From: Torymus aiolomorphi | Taxonomy: Eukaryota > Arthropoda > Insecta > Hymenoptera > Torymidae | Direction: 5' to 3' | DNA: 64,000 nt | Assembly (NCBI GenBank): GCA_036365515.1 | Contig: CM070874.1 | Coordinates: 165,000,297 to 165,064,296, forward strand | Shown here: positions 10,079-21,939 of the stretch, one piece after another | Numbering within the stretch: position 1 is the stretch's first letter | Layout: each line of letters begins with the position of its first letter | Made by a program: the position numbers and the translations under genes | The notes under the pieces: generated by a model | What the model saw: only the letters and a program-made list of their open reading frames with translations | Databases searched by the model: none | What the model was told of the DNA's origin: nothing

Positions 10079-10898
10079 TTAATGTAATGATATTGTACTT
10101 CGATGTGCCTCGAATTTTTGGTAAAATTTCCGAACTTTGCTATTTGAGTTGTCTTCGTATATTTTTATGGCATTTTCAAATTTTACGTGAAACGATTCAC
10201 TCAACAAGTTTCTTATAAATAATACTTCTGTCACTGCTTCCGACATAGCTGTATGTTCCGCAAAAGTCGAACATTTTGTAACCGTATTCTGTTTATTAGT
10301 TTTCCAAAAAACTAAATTTCCAAATAATCTTACTATAAAACCTGTTGTTGATTTTCTGTCTACATTGTCGCCTGCATAGTCAGAGTCTACCATGCAGTAT
10401 AATATTTCGCTACTTTCAAGGTTACAATTATACGTTAATTTGAGGTCTTTTGTTTTGACTAAATACTTCAGAATTCTCATAGCGTATTTAAAGTGTGTTT
10501 CATCGTAACAACTTTGGTATCGACTCCAATAATTTACGCTGAATGCTATATCTGGCCTAGTGCCTGTACTTATATATAACAATTCTCCTATCAAATTTCT
10601 GTACTTTATAGTTCCATCGCTTTCGCTAGCTTGATCTAACTTAAGACTAGTTTCCATTGGAGCATCATACAATTTTGCATTCTCCAGATTGTATATTTTG
10701 GCCAAAGATTCAATATATTTAGTTTGACTTAAAGTGATCTTACTTCTATCTTCACTATAATCTATGACTATTCCTATATATTGTGCAATTTTTCCAAGAT
10801 TTTTCATTGAAAATTTTTGCATTAAATTATCTTTTATTTCATTTACTTTAATTTTGTCTCTACAACTAATTAACAAATCATCTATAAAGACTAGTATA
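10079..10898 (-). pseudogene. Copia reverse transcriptase end and RNase H
   Basis: Reading starts in the RT active-site region (VFIDDLLIS) immediately beside the TIR of element A1. It continues through MKNLGKIAQYIGI, YRNLIGELLYISTGTRPDIAF, SDYAGD and RKSTTGF, the Copia RNase H landmarks, and ends near 10079. The first residues reported for this frame are encoded by the inserted TIR and are not Copia. The upstream half of RT lies across the insertion at 14195. Confidence 0.9.
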
Positions 10899-10900
10899 TA

Positions 10901-13900
10901 TGGGAGCGTCCGCCAGAAACCAGCCAGCGGGCGCGCGGGACGCATTTTTCATGCAAAATACGCTCTGTTCAACTCGCTCGTAATCGTATTCTGAGTCTCT
11001 CAGAAAAAACCAAAAGATATATATCGATAGATATTTTCCTGCTCTTTCCAATGGTGCTATTCTTTTTACTCCCAAACACTTTCTTCTGGTCGGAAATTCG
11101 AGTGAAAAGTTCAGAACCATTTTTCTTAAAGTATAACATGTTGTTCTTCAAAATGCATAGCACCATTCGAAAGTAAAAGTTATAAGCTACAAAACCCTAC
11201 ATTTTCAAGTTGGAGAAACGTAGAGCTCAAAAGTAATAAGATTGAAAATAGAGCGGCGAGCGGCCGCGTAAAATCTGTTCTGCTTTTGGACGCGCCTCTG
11301 TATGCGTATATATCTATTATACTTCAATCGTTGCATCATTTTCACTTGTTATCATTTCTGCCACTAGAGGGGCCACAGAGTCGTTCCCAATACTTAAAAA
11401 AGCTTCTTGGACGGTATTTATCACCCACTGAAAATGTTTTCTTTCTCAATATTTATTATTTTCATAATAAAAAAAAACTTTAAAATGTCAAAGATTTTCA
11501 ATCGCTGTTGTAACTCTTTTGATGAAGCAAAGCATTCATCTAAACTGAGATTTGTTTCTGAAAAAATGAAAGCTCGTTTTCCGAACTTACAAGATAAAGA
11601 TAAAATATGTGATTCTTGTCGATTAAAATTTGATGCGAAAATTGAGGAAGAAAATGTAGGGTCAATGGAAGAATCTAGAGAAATTATTTCTAATTTACAA
11701 AAATTGTTTAACGATGATAATTAGTCGAAAAATGAAAAAATGTTGCTTTTAAAATTACTCCCAAAAAACTGGAGTTCTCGTAAAGTTGCTAATTTTTCTA
11801 ATTCATCCCGTTGGCTTGTAACAAAATGTTTGTTAGATAGTCAATCCCTTTTAGTTGGTAAAAGGGGAAACCGAAAAATATCATGTGATACTGTAAATGA
11901 AGTAATAATGTAAATAGAAAATATCAAAATTACGATAATAGTAGAATCATGCCAGGTATAAAGATAATAAGTGTATACGAAATGATGATGGCACAAAGAT
12001 CTATGTTCAGAAACGACTTGTTTTGTACAATCTTAGAGAGTTATATTTAAAGTATAAACAACAGTATCCCGAATCAAAAATAGGATTCACTAAATTTGCC
12101 GAATGTCGCTCTAAATATTGTGTTTTAGCTGGTGCTAGTGGTATGCATTCAGTGTGTGTGTGCATTTATCATCAAAACGTCAAACTCCTCTTAGCTGGTT
12201 TAAGAAATTCAGGAGTTTCTTTTGATAAAATGGATACTTACAAAGATTGTATAGCTGAAATAGTTTGTAAAACACCAACAGCGAACTTAAATATGTGTCA
12301 AAATTGTCCTCGTATTGAACCTCTAAAAACGGAACTTGAACTATTTCTTGAAAGGTCTGGGGTTAATGAAATAAAATTTCAAATGTAGAAAACTACTAAT
12401 AGATCAACATTACAAACTGAAATTGTTTCTAGTTCTTTATTTACTGATATCTTTTTTCCTCTTTTACATAAACTCAAAACTCATTCTTTCATTTCCAAAC
12501 AGCAGTCATCTTATTTTCAAATCTTACGAGAATCCTTAAGCAAAGGAGAATTTTTAATTTCCCTAGATTTTTCGGAAAACTATGCGCTCATTGCACAAGA
12601 TGCGGCCCAATCATTCCACTATAATAATAATCAATGTAGTTTGGCAACAATAGTTATTTACTACAAAGGTTCAGATTCTAAAATTGAACACAAAAGTATG
12701 GCGGTTTTTTCAGACAACTTAATTGATTATACTGTGGCAGTTTACCTAATTCAAGAAATTATAATCGATTACCTTAAAAAATCTTTTGATTTCGTTAAAA
12801 AAATCATTTACTTTACTGATGGAGCTGCACAACCTTTTAAAAATAAACATAATTTTCAGAATCTTTTTCATCATTATGAAGATTTTTCCGTTGAAGCTGA
12901 ATGGCACTTTCATGCGACTGCTCACGGAAAAAATGCATGCGATGGAATCGGTGCTTCTATAAAAAGTAACAGGCGAGCAAGTTTGCGGAAAGTACCCGAT
13001 AATTATATATTGACGCCGCAAGATCTTTACCAGTGGGCGACTAAATACTTTGAAAATATTTTGTGCTTTTTTTCATCAAAAGATGAATATGCTAAGGCTA
13101 CAGATAAATTAAGACAAAGGCTAGATTCAGCGAAAACAGTGCCTGGAACTCAATCGTTCCACTGTGTTAGTTTATTAGCTAACACTAAAAAGTTAGAATT
13201 AAAACGATGTTCAACATCCAAAGATTCTCAGTTATATCCACCAGTAAAAAAAGCTGAACCCTCTAAAACTCGAATTAAGAAAAACATGAGTATCGTGAAA
13301 AGACCAATAAAAATAATCGCAAATTAAAATAAAAGAATTAATGTTTAAATAAAAAATTAATATATTTAAAACGTAATATATGATGCACTGATAAAACATT
13401 GTGTAATGCTTTTAATAGGAAACAACGAAAATATGCACTACGTTTATAAAAGCACACTCGGGTCCAGCGCAAAAAGTTTGCGCAGTCGCTCGCCGCTGTC
13501 TTCTTAATCTTATTACTTTTGAGCTCTACGTTTCTCCAACTTTAAAATGTAGGGGTTTGTAGCTTATAACTTGTACTTTCGAATGGTGCTATGCATTTTG
13601 AAGAACAACATGTTATACTTTAAGAAAAATGGTTCTGAACTTTCCACTCGAATTTCCGGCCAGAAGAGAGTGTTTCGGAGTAAAAAGAATAGCACCATTG
13701 GAAAGAGCAGGAACAAATCTATCAATATATGTCTTTTGTTTTTTCTGAGAGACTCAAAATACGATTACCAGCTCATTATACCAAGCCCAAGCGAGCGGCG
13801 CGTCCGAGCGCAGCGCGAAGAGCACGCGCGGCCACTCACCGCTGTCTTTTTAATCATGTTACTTTTGAGCCCTTCATTTCTCCAATTTGAAAATTTAGGG

Positions 13901-14194
13901 TTTTGTAGCTTAAGATTTGTACTTTCGAATGGTCATATGTATTTTGAAAAAAAAACATGATATACTTTGGAAAAATGTCTCTGAACTTTCAACTTGAATT
14001 TTCGACCAGAAGAAAAAGTTTCGGAGTAAAAACAATAGCGCCATTGGAAAGACCAGGAAAAAATCTATCGATATATATCTTTTGTTTTTTTCTGAGAGAC
14101 TCAGAATACGATTACGAGCGAGTTGAACAGAGCGTGTTTTGCATGAAAAATGCGTCCCGCGCGCCCGCTGGATGGTTTCTGGCGGACGCTCCCA
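10901..14194 (+). mobile_element. Long-TIR DNA transposon, lineage A (copy A1), inserted in Copia RT
   Basis: The left end TGGGAGCGTCCGCCAGAAAC and its inverted copy at 14175-14194 bound the element, with TA on each side (10899-10900 and 14195-14196). The TIRs run for about 380 bp; on the right a second diverged copy of about 310 bp (13485-13800) lies inside the terminal one. Assuming a TA duplication, removal restores the Copia reading frame across the junction; a 4-bp ATAT duplication with the first base excluded is the equivalent alternative. The transposase-like gene occupies 11484-13327. Confidence 0.85.
11484..13327 (+). pseudogene. Transposase-like protein, lineage A, nearly full length
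   Basis: Pieces in order are an N-terminal CDSCRLKF motif (about 11610), SSRKVANFS, a segment with YNLRELYLKY, the Cys/His block SVCVCIYHQN (about 12150), LISLDFSENYA (about 12560-12590), IIYFTDGAAQPFKN (about 12805-12845), WHFHATAHGKNACDGIG (about 12900-12950), and a C-terminus rich in Lys. The Asp of LDFSEN, of FTDGAA and of ACDG are conserved in B2, with the last two about 42 residues apart, which is typical of DDE/D transposases. I infer a DDD transposase of a family I cannot name. A stop at 11722, a frameshift near 11915 and a stop at 12386 inactivate it. Confidence 0.7.
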
Positions 14195-15690
14195 TATATT
14201 GGATCTTTGCCTGTATTGTTCACATACAAACAGTAATCATACTTCTCTCAAAATTTAACCTTTTTACATATTCATTAAAACATTCATACCGTGATCGAGG
14301 GCTTTCCCTGAGTCCGTACAACGCTTTTCGTAGTTTACAAACTTTGTTTTCTTCAACTTCATAGCCTTTCGTACATTCACATACACGTCGGATTTCACAT
14401 TGCCATTCAAGAACGCCGTTTCTACGTCCCTTTGTTCGATGAACAATTTATTTTTACAAGAATAAGACAACAACATTTTTAATGTTTGCATTTTTCCTAC
14501 AGGAGAATAAACATTTTCAACGTATTCTTTCTGTTGAAAGCCTCTAACAACTAATCTAGCTTTATATGTGTTATCATTTTTCCTTTTATAAACCCATTTA
14601 ACATCAATTATTTCTTTATCTATAGGTCTATCTACAATTTCCCATGTGTCATTTTTAACTAAGCTAGATATCTTTTTATTCATTGCAATTTGCCATTCAT
14701 GACTTTCTTTTGAGTTTAACGCCTCCTCGAATGTACTAGGAGTATTTTCATCTACACAATTTACGTAAATAAAGTGTGAAACGCGATTTCCAAATCTAAT
14801 TACTGGATTTTTCTTTCTGTCAGATTTTCTCGGTACTTTTACATCTTGTCTATTAATTTCGGATTCGTTACTTTCAAAATTCTCACAATTGTCGTTGTTT
14901 GTTTGATTATTATTAACATCATCACTATATATTTCTTCTCCTCTACCAGACTCGAGAGTCGTAGTAGAAGGAGATTGATTATTTTCGTACCCTTCATTTT
15001 TTAAATTTACAATTACACGATCCTTTTCATCATCAGATTTTTCTAAGCAAATTAATTCAATATTTTGTTCAACGACTTCAACGTGTCTAGCATTAATTAC
15101 TCTATTATTTACAAGAACTCTATAACCATTTTCGGTATATCCTACTAGTACGCCTAATTCTGCTTTATTATCCCATTTGCTTTGTCTTAACGCTTCTGGG
15201 ACTCTTTCAAAAACTCTACTACCGTAAATTTTTAAGTGTTGAACATTTGGCCTTTTGCCAAAGAATATTTTATAAGGAGTCTTGTTTTCTTTTGTGTTAG
15301 CAATCGTTCTGTTTTCTAAGTAAGCTACGGTTTTCATTACTTTCGGCGAGTATCTCCTATGTCCTATCCTAGCTTCTCTAATCAAACACCGACCTATGTC
15401 CATAGCTGACCTATTATATCTTTCCGCTACGCCATTTAATTCATGGACGTAGGGTGGACAAGGTTGTAATTGAATCCCTTTGAATTTAATAAACTCATAA
15501 ATATCTTTGTTTAAATATTCTTTTCCATTGTCACATTGTAACTTTTTTACTCTTTTATTCAAAATGTTTTCAACTTGATTGACAAATTCTATAAAGCAAC
15601 TTGCAGTTTCTGACTTGTTTTTAATACAAAAAATTCTAGTGCATTTACTGTAATCGTCTATGAATGTTAGAATAGTACATTTCGACACGG
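14195..15690 (-). pseudogene. Copia integrase core and reverse transcriptase N-terminal half
   Basis: From about 15675 the minus strand reads ILTFIDDYSK (first integrase Asp), CDNGKEYLN (second), then VHELNGVAERYNR (Glu), followed by KIYGSRVF and VGYTENGYRVL. The RT begins near 14770 with TFEEALNS, WQIAMNKKI, DVKWVYKRK and RLVVRGFQQK, and reaches the Copia YGL..SPR region near 14320 in a shifted frame. A stop near 14230 and the frameshift near 14330 break it. It ends at the TA next to element A1. Confidence 0.9.
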
Positions 15691-15850
15691 GTGGGGAAGT
15701 CGATTATTTAGCTGGTGTGACTTTTTGCACGAGCGAAGCGTGTGCGAAAAAGTCACACCACATAAATAATCGACTTACGCACTAGTTTCGAACGGTATTT
15801 TATACCACGAGCGCCGAAAAATCATATCAAAGTTGTGATTTTGAGGTTAG
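15685..15850. mobile_element. Small palindromic insertion inside Copia integrase
   Basis: Integrase is interrupted between EKYF on one side and ILTFIDDYS on the other by about 165 bp. The core 15697-15776 is a palindrome: AAGTCGATTATTTA and TGGTGTGACTTTTTGCAC pair with GTGCGAAAAAGTCACACCA and TAAATAATCGACTT around GAGCGAAGCG. The remaining 75 bp contains two TATACCAC-like blocks. It has no coding capacity. The exact duplication was not determined. Confidence 0.7.
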
Positions 15851-16960
15851 AGTGGTATAAAGTATTTTTCACCACCATAACCTATAGTGTTATGTGGTCC
15901 ATTTAGATCCATATGTATTAATTCCAAAATTTCACTAGTTTTTGATCTGTCATTTTTAAATGGAACATTTGACATTTTACTCTCAATGCAGTTTGCGCAT
16001 TTCATATCAATATTTTCTATTTTACTTGGTAAGCCTATTGCTAATTTATCATTCACTAATTTGTTTAGATATTGAAAATTGACGTGGCCTAATGCCCTGT
16101 GCCATCTCTCTTTTTCAGTTAATGTTACGTTATTTACATATGTTTCATTTGGTATGCTTTTGTTTACAAGACTTTTCATAAAGTACAAATTTTCCTTTTT
16201 ATATGCAATAACTAATAACTTTCTATATTTATTATAAATTTTGGCATTTTCATTTCTGGCTACTACTGTACAATTTTGAGTTATTTTAGATAAACTTAAT
16301 AAATTTTGCTTAATTCCGTTTACATAGTATACATTATTTAAAACAATTTTTGAAACGTTATAATAATTTTTGAACTGTACTTCTATGTTGCCTACTTTCG
16401 TAGCTTTTAAGATTTTTCCATCCGGTAATTTAACATTTATAGGTTCTTTCAAGTTTACATAATTATCAAAAAATTTATCATTTTGTAATATGTGATCAGT
16501 GCACCCACTGTCTAATAACCATAGTAATTCGGTACAGTTTTGGTTAAATTCGCATCCTGTTATCTGATTAATTTGCGGATTAACTACTTGTGTTACCCAA
16601 GCTTCAGTTGAGTCTGCTTCTGTAGTTGTTGCTGAGCGTTGTTCATTAGACGCTTCGCCTCTCTGTTGATCTGAATGTCTACCTACGCCTCGCACTCTGC
16701 CAGATTGAGCGACTGTTCCTCGGCTGTTGCCTCTCTGTCCGTAGTTTGGACGACCTCGTTGGGCACCTCTGCCCCTGTTGCCCTGTTGACCCTTTTGACT
16801 CCAACAGTCCTTTTGTCGGTGGCCAGTTTTTCCACAGAAAAACCAGTTCGAAGTCCCTTCGAACTTAGATGTAAAAGTACTCATATTACCTTTTTTATCA
16901 AATTCATTTTCGATCATTGTACGATAAACAAGTGTATGATAAAAAAATAATAAATAATAG
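15850..16960 (-). pseudogene. Copia gag C-terminus, protease and integrase N-terminus
   Basis: The minus strand reads the zinc knuckle FFCGKTGHRQKDC (about 16830), a Gly/Arg/Gln-rich stretch, the aspartic protease site WLLDSGCTDH (about 16500), then the pre-integrase Cys/His block with HRALGHVNFQYL and CANCIESK, and HMDLNGP. It is one long open frame, so this part is well preserved. The gag upstream of the zinc knuckle is lost in the block at 16996-17652; the residues before about 16925 in this frame are not gag-like. Confidence 0.9.
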
Positions 16961-16984
16961 AATACATAACAAAACATTGTTACA

Positions 16985-17652
16985 TTATTATACACTTATT
17001 TACATAATATAATTTCCGCTAGGGGGTCTACATACTATTTTTCGTGGAATTTAAAATATTTCTAAAAAATTTTTCGCCATATTGAATTCACTATTTTCAA
17101 ATTTTTATTGTGGATCTAACTGTGGATTCCGATTAACGACTTCAAGAACCCATTTTAAGGAAAGAAATAATTGCCAAAAAGATATACCTAATTCATTTGT
17201 GTTAGGGGTGGTTTACCACCTCTTAAGGGGTTGTTTCGCGAAGAATGCCCAAACAAACCAACTGTTATTTATTGTAGTTGGCAAAATAATGTTTTGACCT
17301 GTTTTTAATTATTTTATGAATTCTCACAACAAAAATTATTCTTAAAAAAACACAATTTCACCCTCTAAAAAATAAGGGATGCAACCCTTAATGTTCATAC
17401 TACCACGGATTTCTTGACTTTTTAATAAGAAGCTCTTTCCATTTTGTTTCGTTAAAAAAAGTTAAGTAGAAGCCGAGATATCTCAAAAAAACGTTTCTTG
17501 GGGGTAATCTTTAGGGGTGATTTTAACCCTTATAAAGCGCTTCTCAGCCGATAAAAGAAATGGTTTCGTGAATCTCGCATGGAGGTCTACTTTTTAATAT
17601 GGGTTTGGAATTTTTTTGAATTTGACAGTTCGGGTACTTTCCTTGTTAGTAA
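16985..17652. mobile_element. MITE-like block in Copia gag, end shared with the pogo element
   Basis: The right end reads GTACTTTCCTTGT next to TA (17651-17652 region), the same terminus as both ends of the 28.9-40.4 kb element. Internal blocks also match that element's TIR: AAGGGATGCAACCCTTAA, CCATTTTGTTT, and a GCCGATAAA block near a GGGTGATTTT. No counterpart terminus is visible on the left, so the copy is truncated or rearranged. Gag sequence before the zinc knuckle is missing here. Confidence 0.6.
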
Positions 17653-17653
17653 T

Positions 17654-17708
17654 TTTCTCCATCGAAAATTGGTATAACAATGTCTTCAAATTTTGCTTGT
17701 CTCGCCAT
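17654..17708 (-). pseudogene. Copia gag N-terminus
   Basis: Minus-strand MARQAKFEDIVIPIFDGENY is the usual start of Copia Gag (KFDG.NY). It is cut off immediately by the TA of the MITE-like block. The frame is open further upstream to 17954, but the Met at 17708 fits the family start. Sequence 17709-18146 is the untranslated leader up to the 5' LTR. Confidence 0.75.
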
Positions 17709-18146
17709 TTCTATCTCTCTCGATTTCCAATTTATTTCAATAATTTTATTTAACAGCACGACTTGTTTAATTCCTCGTACAAAACTTTTTCTAAATATAT
17801 TTCTCAATTTAATATTCAGCACTATTTCTTTGTCATTTAACTTTTCTTCGTTTTCCATTTGCAACGTGTTTAACCTCAAAATTCGCCACGTGCTCTGTAC
17901 TGGTGCTCCGCCGCATGCTCCGACTGGGAATTCTAATCGGTCTGCATCATTCACTTTTCAACATTAATCTTTGATTCCTTTTGCATAATGATTTATCACT
18001 TCTTGACATCTTCAGTTTCTTGTTTCGACTTATATTTTTCTCGATTTTCCACTTTTTAATTTTCAACACTTGATTTCTCTACGCGTCTCTAAGGTACACG
18101 TAGAAGAAAAAATACATTACCGGACAACCACGAACTTCGGCTACTA

Positions 18147-18400
18147 TGTTGTAATGATGAGGTATTGTGGATAATAAATAAGTGAATGTTTGACGGAATC
18201 AATAAAGAAGTATAATAAGGATAAGTTGGATACATGTGCTCTACATCTGCACTACATGACGGTCGATAAGAGAGAGAGATTCAGTGCACAGGGCGCTTGC
18301 GCCTCTAGTAGGCCGCGCCTCCAAAGTATGAATAGGTGGCGCCACTAGTATCATACATTAGGTGATTAGGTCTAGATATAATATTTACCATAATTCAACA
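18147..18400 (-). repeat. Copia 5' LTR
   Basis: This is the 254-bp partner of 9603-9866, starting TGTTGTAATG and ending ATTCAACA on the plus strand. On the minus strand the LTR is followed directly by TAGTAGCCGAAG, which may be a decayed primer binding site, but I cannot assign a tRNA with confidence. Confidence 0.9.
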
Positions 18401-18904
18401 CATCTTATAACCAAAATGTATACGTAAATATTTAAAGTACTCGACTCATTTAATTGGTTGATGTTTAGTTGTAAGGGTAGACTGAAGTTAAAAAGGGAAA
18501 AATTCGATTTTTTTTATATGGCGAAATCATGTTTAAAAACATCTTCAGAACCGAAAAACATGATTTATTTAAATATGGAAATTGATTTTAGCATTTATTT
18601 ACTAGCATAAGTTGAAATAATAGTAACTGGAAACTCGTATATAAGTTAAATAAGTTCCTATCAAATGCTTGAATAAGTTTGAAGCTTGATTTCTCAGAAT
18701 TAATTTTTTGAATTTTAGAAGAGCGCTTGAGTTCAAATAATTATTTTAATACTTCGCCCTTGTAAGATCATTCTTAAAATACTTTTTCTACCAAGTTATG
18801 TTGCAATATCAGTATTTTCTTCAATAATTAAATTTTGTATAGAATTTTAGTCAAAATATTGCACGCAAAATTTTGCAGGCGAAGCTATCCGTAGCAAGAT
18901 GTTT
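18401..18904. other. AT-rich gap without recognised gene
   Basis: No ORF or structured repeat was seen. The stretch lies between the Copia 5' LTR and the LINE ORF1. Confidence 0.45.
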
Positions 18905-19430
18905 GGCGTCTTAAATCGTGCCATATTTTGTATTTGTATAGCAGCAGTTTATCCACTTATTTTCCATTTCACCACTACAATTTACTGTTTTATGATTTCC
19001 TGCGCACTTTAAACACGCAGGCTCATTTCTGCACTTTAATTTACTATGACCATGTCTTCCACATTTTAGACAGGGAGCAACGTTTGTTATACCAAACACT
19101 TTACAGTTTTGATTGCCTACAAAAATTCTGTTGTTATTTTCCTTTATATATTTATGCATTTCAGCTGTTAATTCTAGGATTATTGATTGTAGATTAGTTT
19201 TTTCATTGATGTATGCGTGTAGAATGTGACATTTCTTATAAAAATTTACAAAATTTTTCAAATTGATATCTTCTGCAAACTTATCATGAACCAGCTGTTC
19301 AATATTGTTTATGCCCGTCGCTCTAATTTTGGGATTTAAGATTTTCTCATTTTGCACTTCACAAATATTGTTTAATTCACTACTTTTGAATAGACTAATC
19401 GCTGGGTCTACGCTTTCTTCGTTATAATTA
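18905..19430 (-). pseudogene. LINE ORF1 (Gag-like) with CCHC zinc knuckles
   Basis: The minus strand contains CLKCGRHGHSKLKC followed by CLKCAGNHKTVNC, two zinc knuckles in the arrangement seen in ORF1 of insect Jockey/CR1/I-type LINEs, and before them KCHILHAYIN and related hydrophobic blocks. A frame break near 19357 separates an acidic upstream piece. A poly-T run (poly-A on this strand) at 19537-19563 lies further upstream, and the remaining sequence to 19.9 kb is too decayed to follow. No RT partner is present nearby in this orientation. Confidence 0.7.
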
Positions 19431-19536
19431 GTTCATCGTTGTTGTTTTTGCATATATTTTTGGCCTGAATTGTTTTTTCAGTAATTAAACAACAAGTTAC
19501 AGAAAGCTCCGTATTTTTCATTGTTTCTTCTTTCTT

Positions 19537-19563
19537 TGTTTTTTTTTTTTTTTTTTTTTTTTT
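19537..19563. repeat. Homopolymer T run
   Basis: A run of roughly 23-27 T interrupts the decayed ORF1 region. It could be a slippage expansion or the tail of an unidentified retrocopy on the minus strand. Confidence 0.7.
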
Positions 19564-20129
19564 ATAACAATTTTCGGTACACGTTTTATTTTAGATTTGG
19601 CATTTGTCCGTATTTCTGCGTAAGTATTATTAGTTGTTTGATTTTTACCTCTTTTGTTTAGTTTCTCTTTCAGCAAGTCATTATATCTGTTAATTCTTCA
19701 CTTAGCCGCTTGTGAATGGTATTTTTATCAGCCAATTCTGAGTTCAATTATTTAAGTAGTCTTGTTTCGATTTTAAAGTTTTGCACCATTTATACATAAA
19801 TTTACATAAATTTAAAATGTCCCATACGATAAGCTGCTCCACAAAATATACAAATTAATGTTTTTAATTTAGTTCTTTGACAACACTTATACGATTACTT
19901 GGAGTACCTGTCAGGCGGCTTCGCCCGGTCCAACCGAGCCATGATGAATGAATGAATTGGCCCTCAAGATGTGTTTTATAATAGGGTCCTTACCAAAACC
20001 TTTCACTGCACAATAATCAAAATTTTTTTGCTACGTGGTCGTATCATTTTAGCGTAACGTTATACTTTTATTAATCTAAAAATTAAGTTTGTAACTACTA
20101 TTTGTAACCTTTAACAGGGTATGATACCC

Positions 20130-21920
20130 GTGTAAAAAAATTACCTTTGGCCAAAGTTTGCCTAAAGTTGTCCGTCGTCACAGTTTGCCCAAATTTGGGC
20201 AATGAGAATATCCCGAACTTGTAAAGGTAATATTAAAATGTTTGCACAAAGTCGGCAAAAACTTTGGCTAAACTTAACAAATATTACCTATTGAATTCGG
20301 GCCAACTTGATCCCAACTTTGGCATACTTTATACTGACAAATATCAATGCATAAACAACTTAAGACAAATTTTGGAGAAACTTTATCCAAAATTTATCTA
20401 AACACCAGCGTACCCTCAGCCGGTTCCCGAGAGACCAAGAACAGAAGCGGTATCGCCCTAGATACGAGCAGAGTAACATCAGATTCACGGTATCGGCACC
20501 TTAGCAGGTAACCGACCAGCAACAGCACTGTTCAGCGAGACAGCAGCCATGACCGAATCGACGAGCGAAACAGCATTGGAAATATCGATGAATACAGTAT
20601 CTGAAAAAGAAAAATAAAAAAACCACAAAGTAATTGTTCGCGTATTAAGTTATTCAAAATATGTTTGGAGTTCATGGCTTTTATAGTTTAAAAATAATGT
20701 GAGTACAAGGTAAAAAATTGTAAAGATTAACAGGTTAAGTTGTATTTAGGTATTTTAGAAAGAAGAAATTACTTATCTGATAAACAGGGATCTGCGACTC
20801 CGTAAACCCTTTATTGAACTGCACCAGGTGTTGAATGTAGCTGATACTATTGTTTATTATTATTATTATTATTATATTATTATAACGTAAATGGTATAAA
20901 AAATAAAAGATAATTAAAAATTCAGCTAAGAACATAATACGATTACTTGAATCTGCTCAGGAATACAAGTTCGTTACGATAACAACGACTATTGGTTGAT
21001 AGTCATTCTATACACCTTGAATCTTAATGTTTGCCGAACATTAAGTTTTAACTTTTAAATACATGTTATATAAAAAATATCGAATTAGAGAGAATTTTGA
21101 CTCAAATGAAATAACCAATACTACTAATTTATGGAGTCGCGGGCCCCCGTTTATCAGACAAGTAATTTTTTTCTTTCTAAAAAACCCAAATACAACTTTA
21201 CCTGTTAACCGTTATAATTTTTTACCTTGTACTCAGATTATTTTTATACTGTAAAAGCCATGAACTCCAAACATATTTCATATAACATAATACGCGAACA
21301 ATTACTTTGTGGTTTCTTAATTTTTCTTTTTCAGATACTGTATTCTTCGATATTTTCAATGTTGTTCCGCTCGTCGAGTCGGTCGTCTCTTCTGCCTCGC
21401 TGAGCGGTGCTGTTGCCGGTCGGTCTCCTGCTGCGGCTGCCGATACCACGAATCTGATGTTACTCTGCTCACCTCTAGGGCGATACGGCTTCTGTTCCCG
21501 GTCTCTCTCTTCCTCTCTCAGTCACGGTGAATTCCGAGTCCCGCAAACTCCTGGGGACCTGCTGAGATACGCTGGTGATCGTCACACCAAGACTGAGCTC
21601 ACGGCGTTCATTCGCGCCTTCGCTCCTCGCTATTTCTTCATCCTCGCAGCTTGTAAACATCAGAGCTTACTTGCGAGGATATTGCTCATGGTGGCGATCT
21701 CATCGTTACAAGTTCGGATAAAGTTTCTCCAAAGTTTGTCTTAAGTTCGTATATGCAAAGATATTCGTCAGTATAAAGTTTGCCAAAGTGGGGATCAAGT
21801 TGGCCCGAATTTAATAGGTAATATTTGTTAAGTTTGGCCAAAGTTTTTGCCAACTTTGTGCAAACATTTTAATATTACGTTTACAAGTTTAGTATATGCA
21901 TTGCTCAAATTTGGGCCAAT
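20130..21920. mobile_element. Large foldback element with arms of about 650-780 bp
   Basis: The left arm (about 20130-20800) and right arm (about 21140-21920) are reverse complements over long stretches, for example AATATTAAAATGTTTGCAC with its partner near 21860, TGGAGTTCATGGCTTTTATA with its partner near 21255, and CAGATACTGTATTC near 21330. The outer ends are rich in TTTGGCCAAAGTTTG-type motifs, themselves self-complementary. The right arm is longer because about 150 bp around 21500-21690 has no partner. ORFs here are arm by-products. It separates sequence of unknown origin on the left from a Helitron on the right; the target duplication was not found. Confidence 0.75.
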
Positions 21921-21939
21921 ATATAAAAAAAATTTTCCA

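Larger units (their letters stand above)
9603..18400 (-). mobile_element. Copia-type LTR retrotransposon split by three insertions
   Basis: Two LTRs of about 260 bp in direct orientation bound minus-strand gag, protease, integrase, reverse transcriptase and RNase H in the Copia order (integrase before RT). The flanks CATAT (before 9603) and CATCT (after 18400) fit a 5-bp duplication with one mismatch. Removing the 3.3-kb transposon A1, the palindrome near 15.7 kb and the block near 17 kb leaves roughly 4.8 kb, a normal Copia length. Stops and frameshifts make it inactive. Confidence 0.9.
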
